DNA of 5,535 nucleotides from an uncultured Actinomycetes bacterium (GTDB taxonomy: Bacteria > Actinomycetota > Acidimicrobiia > Acidimicrobiales > Acidimicrobilacustridaceae), in contig CAMFLJ010000261.1 of assembly GCA_945957335.1 (NCBI GenBank), forward strand, positions 1-5,535. The letters are read 5' to 3'. Below the pieces are notes generated by a model. The model was not told the origin of the DNA, ran no database searches, and saw only the letters and a program-made list of their open reading frames with translations. Made by a program: the position numbers and the translations under genes. Shown here one piece after another: positions 1-5,445 of this stretch; position 1 is the stretch's first letter; every line of letters starts with the position of its first letter.

Positions 1-438
1 GTGCTTCACCGGGCTGTCGACGAAGGCCTGGAGGCCCGAGAACTCGACGATGCCGTCGTAGAGGGCGTCGGTCTGCTTGCGGCTGAGCCCGAGGATGGCG
101 GCGTTGAGGTAGATGTTCTCGCGCCCGGTGAGCTCGGGGTGGAATCCGGCGCCGAGCTCGAGCAGGGCCGAGATGCGCCCCTCGGTGGTGACCTTGCCCG
201 TGGTGGGCTTGTGGATGCCGGCCATCACCCTCAGCAGGGTGGACTTGCCGCAGCCGTTGTGGCCGATGAGGCCGTGCACCGACGCCTCCTCGACGTCGAC
301 GGTGACGTTCTTCAACGCCCAGAAGTCGTCGTAGGCGGGGGTGCGCCCGAACTTGGTGAAGCGCTCCTTCACGCTGCCGGCCTTCTCGGTGTAGAGGCGG
401 AAGCGCTTGGAGACGTCGTCGACCTGGATCACCGCCAT
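1..438 (-). CDS. Wzt/TagH-type polysaccharide ABC transporter ATP-binding protein (partial, N-terminal 146 residues)
   Basis: This is the ATPase of an ABC exporter that would power transport of lipid-linked polysaccharide or teichoic acid-like polymer across the cytoplasmic membrane with the permease encoded just upstream. Reading from ATG at 438, the frame stays open to the window edge. Residues 38-45 (DFWALKNV) match the family's lead-in to the nucleotide-binding domain. The Walker A loop GHNGCGKST is at residues 59-67. The stretch ISALLELGAGFHPELTGREN (89-108) is the Q-loop-region signature typical of Wzt, RfbB and TagH proteins. The ABC signature, Walker B and any C-terminal glycan-binding domain lie beyond the window, so whether it recognises a capped O-antigen (Wzt) or is a short TagH/KpsT type cannot be decided. 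The start is supported by AGGAG 7 nt upstream, and the permease stop is 1 nt away. An alanine (A52) stands where the family usually has the glycine of 'xGExxGLIG'. Confidence 0.93.
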   Translation of the reverse strand, partial: MAVIQVDDVSKRFRLYTEKAGSVKERFTKFGRTPAYDDFWALKNVTVDVEEASVHGLIGHNGCGKSTLLRVMAGIHKPTTGKVTTEGRISALLELGAGFHPELTGRENIYLNAAILGLSRKQTDALYDGIVEFSGLQAFVDSPVKH

Positions 439-439
439 G

Positions 440-1264
440 TCACAGCTCCTGCGCGATGTCGCGCGACTTGCGGTTGAAGATGGCGAGGCCGACCACGAAG
501 GTGAGCGCCGAGACGGCGATCATGCCGAAGAACGACGCCGCCGACGGGAAGGCGTCGTTCCAGAAGATGCCGCGGCTCCACTCCACGAACTGGGCGACCG
601 GGTTCAGCTCGAAGATCCTGCGGAGCGGGATGCCCTTGGCCTCCTCGGGGACCGCGGTGATCGGGTAGATGATCGGCGTGGCGTAGAAGAGCAGGTTCAT
701 GCCGATGGTCACGAGGTAGTTCACGTCCCGGTAGAAGACGTTGTAGACGCTGAGGGCCAGGCCGATGCCGATCGCGAACAACGTGAGCAGCACGATCAGC
801 AGCGGGAACAGCACGACGGTCCAGCCGACGCACCCGAGCAGGATCATGATCACGGCGAGGATGCCGGACTCGATGAAGGCCTGCAGGAGCACCGTGATGG
901 TGTTGGCGATGGCCGGGCACGCCGCCGGGAAGTACACCTTGTTGAGCAGCGGCCCCGAGGCTTGGAGCGCGGTGATCGCGCCCATCACCGTGCCGTTGAA
1001 GTAGTTCCACACCCACAGGCCGGCGAACAGGTAGAGCGCGTAGGCGTCGGTGGTCCCGTTGGCGGCCACGTCCGGCGGCTTGCTCTTGAAGAACACGCCG
1101 AACACGAGGCTGTAGATGAGCAGGGTCGAGGCCGGGTTGAGCAACGACCAGAGCCAGCCGAGGACGCTCTTCTTGTACCTCGAGCGCAGCTCTCGCTGGG
1201 CCAGGTTGTAGATGAGGTTGCGGTACGCCCAGATCTGGGTGACGGCGGTCAACGTGGGGTGCAC
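440..1264 (-). CDS. ABC-2 type polysaccharide export permease (Wzm/TagG/KpsM family)
   Basis: This is the membrane subunit that forms the channel for polysaccharide or teichoic acid-like export, partnered with the ATPase that follows after 1 nt. The 274-residue length is normal for the family. Family motifs appear in order: RYKKSVLGWLWSLLNP at 29-44 (the amphipathic coupling region before the first membrane helix), LLNKVYFPA at 107-115, VFYRDV at 176-181, ATPIIYP at 195-201 and LNPVAQFVEWSRGIF at 220-234. About six membrane segments are visible by eye, near 41-59, 77-97, 119-145, 150-174, 184-204 and 241-263. The start is uncertain. The GTG at 1264 is directly abutted by GGAGGA (1270-1265) with no spacer. 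The in-frame TTG at codon 5 (1252) would sit 12 nt from that sequence. The conserved region begins after both, so function is unaffected. The gene probably has its own promoter (1308-1316). Confidence 0.94.
   Translation of the reverse strand: MHPTLTAVTQIWAYRNLIYNLAQRELRSRYKKSVLGWLWSLLNPASTLLIYSLVFGVFFKSKPPDVAANGTTDAYALYLFAGLWVWNYFNGTVMGAITALQASGPLLNKVYFPAACPAIANTITVLLQAFIESGILAVIMILLGCVGWTVVLFPLLIVLLTLFAIGIGLALSVYNVFYRDVNYLVTIGMNLLFYATPIIYPITAVPEEAKGIPLRRIFELNPVAQFVEWSRGIFWNDAFPSAASFFGMIAVSALTFVVGLAIFNRKSRDIAQEL
446..450 (-). promoter_or_regulatory. Shine-Dalgarno site of the ABC ATPase gene
   Basis: AGGAG on the minus strand lies inside the last codons of the permease gene, 7 nt before the ATG at 438. 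The permease stop TGA (442-440) falls between it and the ATG. This fixes the ATPase start and points to translational coupling of the two subunits. Confidence 0.75.
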
Positions 1265-1268
1265 TCCT

Positions 1269-1289
1269 CCGGGCGCGCGGCGCGCCCGG
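1269..1289. repeat. Perfect GC inverted repeat (10-bp arms) in the permease leader
   Basis: CCGGGCGCGC (1269-1278) and GCGCGCCCGG (1280-1289) are exact reverse complements around a single central base (1279). As RNA the innermost pairs must open to form a loop, leaving a stem of roughly 8-9 G-C pairs. It lies between the candidate promoter and the permease start and overlaps the last two bases of the tcctcc that encodes the GGAGGA ribosome-binding sequence. No run of U follows it in the minus-strand transcript, so it is not a standard intrinsic terminator. It could be a DNA operator dyad or an RNA hairpin that limits ribosome access. Confidence 0.7.
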
Positions 1290-1307
1290 GCGTCGGAACG
1301 GAGGTCG

Positions 1308-1316
1308 AGGCTACCA
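1308..1316 (-). promoter_or_regulatory. Candidate extended -10 promoter for the permease-ATPase pair
   Basis: The minus strand reads TGG TAGCCT, matching the TGnTAnnnT extended -10 pattern of housekeeping-sigma promoters. No good -35 hexamer is seen 17-18 nt upstream, as is common for extended -10 promoters. A start about 7 nt downstream (near 1301) would give a leader of about 37 nt that contains the 1269-1289 inverted repeat. It sits in the 103-nt gap after the GT-C-like gene. Confidence 0.45.
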
Positions 1317-1367
1317 GTGGCCCCATGGCCTCCATCTCGTGTGCGAGGTGCGCCATCACGGGCCGGA

Positions 1368-2777
1368 TCAGGCGAACGCCATGGCGGACAGCACCACGCC
1401 GCTGGCGAAGAGGGCGAAGGCCGTCCCGATCACCAGACCGCTCCGGCGGCGCAGCGCGGGCACCGCGGCGGCGCCGAGGGCGGGGACGATGGAGAGGCCG
1501 TACCGGGGCGGGATGACCGTGAAGATGCTCTGGACGACGTAGTTGAACACCACCAGCGCCGGCCCGCAGGCGGCGATGGCGACGAGGGCGATGACCCCGA
1601 GGCGGCGCTCACGGGTGGCCCGGCCGGCCAGGACCGCCCCGGCGAACGCACCGGCCACGACGAGGAAGTCGCCGACGCCGCCCATGAAGGTGACGATGCG
1701 GGTGCGCAGGAACGGCGCCAGCCAGGCGCTCTGCAGGGGGCTGAAGGTGTAGTGCCACGAGCTCCCGAAGTCGGCGAGGGGGAACCGGTCGACCAGCACC
1801 GGGATCACCATCGGGATCTGCGACGACGGGATGATCTGCAGCGAGTTCTGGACGAGCCGCCAGGCCAGGGCCACGACGAGCACCGCGGCCACGGGCAGGC
1901 CCACGGCCAGGAGCCGCTTCTTGTCGTCGGCGTCGAGCAGCGGCTGCTCGGAGCGGGCCCGCCACCGGTCCGGCAGCGAGCGCACCATCGGCCACGCCAG
2001 GTAGGCGAGCGCCACGCCGACACCGGCGAGGTTGGTGACCTTGGTGCCGACGCTCAGGGCGGCGAACAGCACCAGGAGCCACGCACCGGTCCGGCGACGT
2101 TCCCACCGGACGGCAGCCCACAGCATCGCCGCCCCCATCGCCACGCTCGTGCCGTCGGGGTTGATGGTCGACGCGGCGTGCATCACGGTGGGGGCGGTGA
2201 TCACGATGACGATCACCACCGACGTGGCGAGGAGCCCGGCCCGCATCTCGCGCATCAGGAGCCACAGGAAGGCCACGGCGGCGAGGGTCCACACCACGCC
2301 CGCCAGGCGGCCGGTGGTCAGCGGGCCCTGGTGGCCCGGGATGGCGACGTCGATGACCCGGGCGACCACCCCGTCGACGAAGTAGTAGGTCGGCGGGTGG
2401 ATGAACGCGGTGTTGAAGCCCTGCTCCTGGAGCCGCGACACGTCGACCTGCTGGTCGTCGGGCGTGCAGGGCATGAGGTTCAGGTCGAAGACGTTGTCGA
2501 TGCGCGAGCAGGTCTCGGCCCTCGCCGCCTCCTGGCCGACCTTGTCGCCGCTGCCGGGGATGTCGAGGCTCGGGGCGCGGATCAGGTAGTCGAGGTGCTG
2601 CAGCTCGTCGATCGGCGACACGAGCTGGTAGCGGGCGACGTGCCCGACCTGGATGACCGCGCCGAAGAGCAGCAGCGCGGCGAGGACGAGCAGGCGGACG
2701 CGCCGGGAGTGCTCCCGGGTGGGCTGCTCCTCGGTGTCGTCGACCCCTTCGACCGCTTTGTCCGGCTCGACGGTCAT
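1368..2777 (-). CDS. Polytopic GT-C-like membrane protein (resembles DUF2142 / GT39-type glycosyltransferases)
   Basis: This is a 469-residue integral membrane protein. A charged cytoplasmic N-terminus (1-27) leads to a first membrane segment near 28-46, then an outer loop of about 80 residues, then roughly nine or ten more hydrophobic segments between 132 and 467. The outer loop starts with SPIDELQH (54-61), placing an acidic D57-E58 pair with H61 right after the first helix, as in GT-C enzymes that use polyprenyl-phosphate sugars. It ends with HPPTYY (127-132). NPDG (206-209) and PPRYGLSIVPAL (423-434) are also typical of DUF2142/GT39-like proteins. C90 and C104 in the outer loop could form a disulfide. 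The inferred role is outside transfer of a sugar to the exported glycan or to a protein. A Wzy-like polymerase is an alternative, and the substrate is unknown. ATG 2777 is the only plausible start, since no upstream in-frame ATG or GTG exists back to the preceding gene. It lacks a purine-rich Shine-Dalgarno sequence. Confidence 0.85.
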   Translation of the reverse strand: MTVEPDKAVEGVDDTEEQPTREHSRRVRLLVLAALLLFGAVIQVGHVARYQLVSPIDELQHLDYLIRAPSLDIPGSGDKVGQEAARAETCSRIDNVFDLNLMPCTPDDQQVDVSRLQEQGFNTAFIHPPTYYFVDGVVARVIDVAIPGHQGPLTTGRLAGVVWTLAAVAFLWLLMREMRAGLLATSVVIVIVITAPTVMHAASTINPDGTSVAMGAAMLWAAVRWERRRTGAWLLVLFAALSVGTKVTNLAGVGVALAYLAWPMVRSLPDRWRARSEQPLLDADDKKRLLAVGLPVAAVLVVALAWRLVQNSLQIIPSSQIPMVIPVLVDRFPLADFGSSWHYTFSPLQSAWLAPFLRTRIVTFMGGVGDFLVVAGAFAGAVLAGRATRERRLGVIALVAIAACGPALVVFNYVVQSIFTVIPPRYGLSIVPALGAAAVPALRRRSGLVIGTAFALFASGVVLSAMAFA

Positions 2778-2790
2778 CGAGCGGTGACCG
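2765..2790. repeat. Two interleaved inverted repeats over the GT-C gene start codon
   Basis: On the plus strand the order is GCTCGA (2765-2770), CGGTCA (2771-2776), TCGAGC (2777-2782), GG, TGACCG (2785-2790). The first and third blocks are perfect reverse complements, and so are the second and fourth. In the minus-strand mRNA this allows two mutually exclusive 6-bp hairpins, each burying part of the ATG at 2777-2775. The loop between the inner blocks is too short for both stems to form fully as a pseudoknot. The pattern is directly visible; a regulatory role is inference. Confidence 0.5.
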
Positions 2791-2792
2791 AC

Positions 2793-2815
2793 GGGCCGGC
2801 GGGCGGGCAGGGGGG
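2793..2815 (+). other. G-quadruplex motif in the gap between flippase and GT-C genes
   Basis: Four G-runs fit the G3+N1-7 pattern: GGG (2793-2795), GGG (2801-2803), GGG (2805-2807) and six Gs (2810-2815), with loops of 5, 1 and 2 nt. They lie on the plus strand, the template strand for the flanking genes, so the corresponding mRNA leader is C-rich and has no Shine-Dalgarno sequence. The motif ends 16 nt before the GT-C start codon. Such motifs arise often by chance in GC-rich genomes. Confidence 0.5.
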
Positions 2816-2857
2816 ACGGCTGGGCATGGAGGTGCTCTCGACGAAGGGGGCCATCGA

Positions 2858-4189
2858 TCAGATCTCGATGGGCTCGTGCTCGATGGCCTCGACCAGGGCC
2901 TCGATGCCGACGTCACCGACCCGGCGGAGGGTGAGGCGGGCGGCGATGAACATGCCGAGCGCCGAGAAGAGCGCGCCCACGAGGAAGCCGCCCTCGACGC
3001 GCCACTCGAGGTCGGACACCGACGCCATGATGGCGATGCACACCGCCAGGCCCGCGGCCCAGGAGGCCACCATCGACTTGTAGCCACCCAGCGCCATCAG
3101 GGCCTGGGCCAGGGTGAGGGCGATGATGAAGGCGCCGCTGCCGGCCGCCAGCAGGGCCAGGCCCTGGGCGTCGAGGGTGAAGTCCTTGAACAGGATCTTG
3201 CCCACGGTCGGGCCGAGCACCGCGGCGCCGACCGCGCCGAGGACGGCGATGACCGTGACCACGCCGAGGAGCCGGTTGATGCCCCGCTTGAAGTCGTCGT
3301 GGCGGCCCGAGCCGGCGAGCCCGGCCAGCTTGGGCAGGAGGGTGCCCTGCACGGCCTGGAAGGCCAGCACGGGGATGCGGGCGATGAAGAAGGCCGACGC
3401 GAAGCCGGCTGCGATGTCCTTCTCGGCGTCGGTGGTGGCCAGCAGGTTCACCCCGAGGAGGGGCGAGTAGGCCAGCGTCTGCATGATCACCGAGCCGGCG
3501 AGGAGCCACCCGAGCGAGGCCGAGAGCTCGGAGTAGGGGGCGTCGGGGCCCGGCTCGAGGATGTCGCGCTGGCGGCGCAGGGCGAAGGCGACGGCGAAGA
3601 ACGGGGCGAGGGCGAGCGCCATGGCGTAGCCGCCGGCGTTGTGGACCCCGGCCAGCACCAGCAGGACACCGGCGGCCAGGCGGATGACGCCCTCGGCGGC
3701 GAGGAGCTCGCCGTAGGCCCGGAAGCGGCCCTGGCCGGCGAGCACACCACGGGTGAGGTGCACCACGTAGAAGGCCACGATGCCGACGGCGACGGCGGCC
3801 ACGAAGACGGAGTCGCCGTGGTAGAGCTGGTCGCTCAGCAGCGGGGCGGTGGCGATCGTGGCGATCACCAGCACGACGGTGATGATGCCGCCGAGCTTGG
3901 CCGCCTTGGTGACCAGGGGGCCGCCGCCCAGCCCCTGGGCCCGGCGGTGGGCCAGGGCCCGCCCGACCTCCTGCTCGAGGGGCAGGAAGAAGCCGGGGCC
4001 GGCCACGAAGATCACGGCCCAGAAGGCGCTGAACGCCGCCTTGGTGTCGCCGGAGAGGGCGTTGAGGGCGATCACCACGAAGACGTAGGCGGTGATCGCC
4101 GACACCACGAGGCCCGCCCCGACCGAGCCGGTGCCCTCCGGGAGGGTCTGCCGGGCCGCGCCGACGGCCGAGGAGATGCGCTGCTTCAC
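2858..4189 (-). CDS. Polysaccharide flippase-like membrane protein (MOP/MATE superfamily, Wzx-like)
   Basis: This 443-residue protein has about 12 hydrophobic segments by eye, the size and layout of oligosaccharide-lipid flippases. The likely role is moving an undecaprenyl-linked glycan unit from the inner to the outer face of the membrane. Supporting features are the N-terminal GAGLVVSAITAYVFVVIAL (24-42), the FFLPLEQEVGRALAHRRA block (67-84) after the second segment, the loop RGVLAGQGRFRAYGELLAAE (147-166), and a second half starting near 224 that repeats the helical arrangement, with RIPVLAFQAVQGTLLPKLA (271-289). The C-terminus is acidic and cytoplasmic (424-443). The start GTG at 4189 has AAGG 7 nt upstream, but that AAGG is also part of a TAAGGT -10 candidate, so the message may be leaderless. 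The gene is followed after 80 nt by the GT-C-like gene on the same strand and diverges from the aminotransferase. Assignment to the superfamily is fairly secure; the substrate and the Wzx role are inferred from context. Confidence 0.85.
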   Translation of the reverse strand: MKQRISSAVGAARQTLPEGTGSVGAGLVVSAITAYVFVVIALNALSGDTKAAFSAFWAVIFVAGPGFFLPLEQEVGRALAHRRAQGLGGGPLVTKAAKLGGIITVVLVIATIATAPLLSDQLYHGDSVFVAAVAVGIVAFYVVHLTRGVLAGQGRFRAYGELLAAEGVIRLAAGVLLVLAGVHNAGGYAMALALAPFFAVAFALRRQRDILEPGPDAPYSELSASLGWLLAGSVIMQTLAYSPLLGVNLLATTDAEKDIAAGFASAFFIARIPVLAFQAVQGTLLPKLAGLAGSGRHDDFKRGINRLLGVVTVIAVLGAVGAAVLGPTVGKILFKDFTLDAQGLALLAAGSGAFIIALTLAQALMALGGYKSMVASWAAGLAVCIAIMASVSDLEWRVEGGFLVGALFSALGMFIAARLTLRRVGDVGIEALVEAIEHEPIEI

Positions 4190-4195
4190 GCGAAG

Positions 4196-4201
4196 ACCTT
4201 A
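4196..4201 (-). promoter_or_regulatory. Candidate -10 element for a leaderless flippase transcript
   Basis: The minus strand reads TAAGGT (4201-4196), a match to the actinobacterial TAnnnT -10 consensus. Exactly 6 nt separate it from the GTG start at 4189, the spacing expected when transcription begins at the first base of the start codon. The hexamer 17 nt upstream (GCGAGC) does not resemble a -35 box. The AAGG inside it could instead be a weak Shine-Dalgarno sequence with a 7-nt spacer. Confidence 0.4.
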
Positions 4202-4287
4202 CCGATCCCGCCCGGTCCGCTCGCGGCACCTCCGCACCGGACGTCGCCGGCCCGCGCGGAGCGTGGTCGGAGGGGATTTCACCGGCC

Positions 4288-4302
4288 CCACCGACCGGGT
4301 GG
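4288..4302. repeat. Small inverted repeat upstream of the aminotransferase leader ORF
   Basis: CCACC (4288-4292) and GGTGG (4298-4302) are perfect reverse complements with a 5-nt loop. The repeat ends 4 nt before the ATG at 4307 and covers the GGTGG part of the purine-rich stretch that would serve as its ribosome-binding site. The short arms make chance occurrence plausible. The rest of the divergent gap shows no recognisable plus-strand -10 box. Confidence 0.3.
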
Positions 4303-4306
4303 AAAG

Positions 4307-4345
4307 ATGCGGGTGATGACCCTGCACGAACCCGAGGACGCATGA
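4307..4345 (+). CDS. Candidate 12-codon leader ORF overlapping the aminotransferase start
   Basis: ATG at 4307 opens a frame encoding MRVMTLHEPEDA whose TGA stop overlaps the aminotransferase ATG in an ATGA (4342-4345). The purine stretch GGTGGAAAG lies directly before the ATG, and a second in-frame ATG occurs at 4316. The aminotransferase's own Shine-Dalgarno candidate, GAGGA (4334-4338), has only a 3-nt spacer, so reinitiation by ribosomes leaving this short ORF is plausible. The peptide shows no recognisable motif and no run of one amino acid codon that would suggest attenuation. It may simply be non-coding leader sequence. Confidence 0.3.
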   Translation: MRVMTLHEPEDA

Positions 4346-5445
4346 TCCCGGTCTCCGCCGTCACCCTCGGCCCCGAGGTCGAGGCGTCCGTGCTCGAGAC
4401 CATCCGATCGGGGATGATCGCCCAGGGGCCCCGGGTGGCCGAGCTCGAAGCCCGCTTCGCGGAGCTCTCGGGCGCCCGGCACGTGGTCGCCGTCAACAAC
4501 GGCACCACCTCGCTGATCGCGGCCATGGCGGTGCTCGACCTGCAGCCGGGCGACGAGGTCGTCACCAGCCCGTTCACCTTCGTGGCCACCCTCAACGCCA
4601 TCCTGGCGGCCGGGGCCACCGCCCGCTTCGCCGACATCTCGCTCGACGACTTCAACCTCGACCCGGCCGCCGTCGAGGCCTCGGTCGGCGAGCGGACGAA
4701 GGTGCTCATGCCCGTACACCTCTACGGCCAGTGCGCCGACATGGGGGCGCTCGCCGCGCTGGCCGATCGCCACGGCCTCGCCATCGTCGAGGACGCCGCC
4801 CAGGCCCACGGCGCCACCGTCGACGGCCGGGGCGCGGGAACGTGGGGCATCGGGAGCTTCTCGCTCTACGCCACCAAGAACCTGACCTCCGGCGAGGGCG
4901 GGCTCATCACCACCGCCTCCGACGAGGTGGCCGACCGGCTGCGCCTGCTCCGCAACCAGGGCATGCGGGCGCGCTACGAGTACGAGATCGTCGGCAACAA
5001 CTACCGCATGACCGACCTGCAGGCGGCGGTGTGCCTCCCCCAGCTCGCCGCCTACGAGGCCAACGTGGCCCGGCGCCGGGCCAACGCCGAGGCGCTCTCG
5101 GCCGGTCTGGCCGACGTGCCCGGCCTGGTGCTGCCGACCACGCTCCCCGGCCGCACCCACGTGTGGCACCAGTACACGGTGCTGGTCACCGACGACGCCC
5201 CCCTGACCCGCGACGACCTCGCCGCGGCGCTCGCCGAGCGGGGCGTCGGCAGCGGCATCTACTACCCCAAGGTCGTGCACGACTACGACTGCTACCGGGA
5301 GGACCCCCGCGTCGTGGCCGATCCCGCACCCAACGCCGACCGGGCCGCCCGGCAGTGCCTCTCCCTGCCGGTGCACCCCGCCCTCTCCCCCGCCGACCTC
5401 GACACCGTCGTGGCCGCCGTCCGGTCCTCGATGGGGGCCTCGTGA
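4342..5445 (+). CDS. DegT/DnrJ/EryC1/StrS family PLP-dependent sugar aminotransferase
   Basis: This cytoplasmic fold-type I aminotransferase would transfer an amino group, usually from glutamate, to a keto-sugar nucleotide for glycan synthesis. The 367 residues match the usual family length. Visible signatures are NNGTTSL (52-58, cofactor phosphate-binding turn), SPFTFVAT (76-83), PVHLYGQCADM (124-134), VEDAAQAHGA (149-158, with D151 facing the pyridine nitrogen and Q154), and SLYATKNLTSGEGG (174-187), where K179 is the expected Schiff-base lysine. GNNYRMTDLQAAV (218-230) is the conserved block after the active site. No catalytic residue is missing. ATG 4342 gives the canonical N-terminus (IPVSAVTLGPE) and overlaps the stop of a short leader ORF. 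The 3' end overlaps a Gfo/Idh/MocA gene by 4 nt (GTGA), like the oxidoreductase/aminotransferase pairs WbpB-WbpE and WlbA-WlbC that build 3-amino-sugar uronates. Position specificity (C3 or C4) cannot be read from the sequence. Confidence 0.95.
   Translation: MIPVSAVTLGPEVEASVLETIRSGMIAQGPRVAELEARFAELSGARHVVAVNNGTTSLIAAMAVLDLQPGDEVVTSPFTFVATLNAILAAGATARFADISLDDFNLDPAAVEASVGERTKVLMPVHLYGQCADMGALAALADRHGLAIVEDAAQAHGATVDGRGAGTWGIGSFSLYATKNLTSGEGGLITTASDEVADRLRLLRNQGMRARYEYEIVGNNYRMTDLQAAVCLPQLAAYEANVARRRANAEALSAGLADVPGLVLPTTLPGRTHVWHQYTVLVTDDAPLTRDDLAAALAERGVGSGIYYPKVVHDYDCYREDPRVVADPAPNADRAARQCLSLPVHPALSPADLDTVVAAVRSSMGAS

Noticed and set aside
1..477. Plus-strand frame from position 1 encoding 158 residues
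   Set aside because: The opposite strand encodes an unmistakable ABC ATPase with Walker A and family motifs. The plus-strand product is low-complexity.
1269..1289. Intrinsic terminator for the GT-C-like gene
   Set aside because: No U-run follows the stem in the minus-strand transcript, and the sequence runs directly into the permease ribosome-binding site.
1251..1337. Short minus-strand ORF (28 codons) from the ATG at 1337 into the permease start
   Set aside because: Its ATG lies upstream of the candidate promoter's start site near 1301, so it would not be on that transcript, and it has no clear ribosome-binding site or recognisable peptide.
1212..3083. Long plus-strand open frame (623 codons) and similar plus-strand frames at 407-1516 and 2876-4345
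   Set aside because: They lie opposite the membrane protein genes, are rich in Arg, Gly, Glu, Asp and His with low complexity, and match no fold. They are antisense shadows caused by the GC-rich third codon positions.
4210..4245. GTCCG...CGGAC repeat in the divergent gap as an operator
   Set aside because: The arms are only 5 bp with an 18-nt spacer, which is easily expected by chance at this base composition.
4279..5376. Minus-strand frame of 365 codons opposite the aminotransferase
   Set aside because: It is Gly/Val/His/Asp-rich low-complexity sequence, antisense to a complete DegT-family gene with all catalytic residues.
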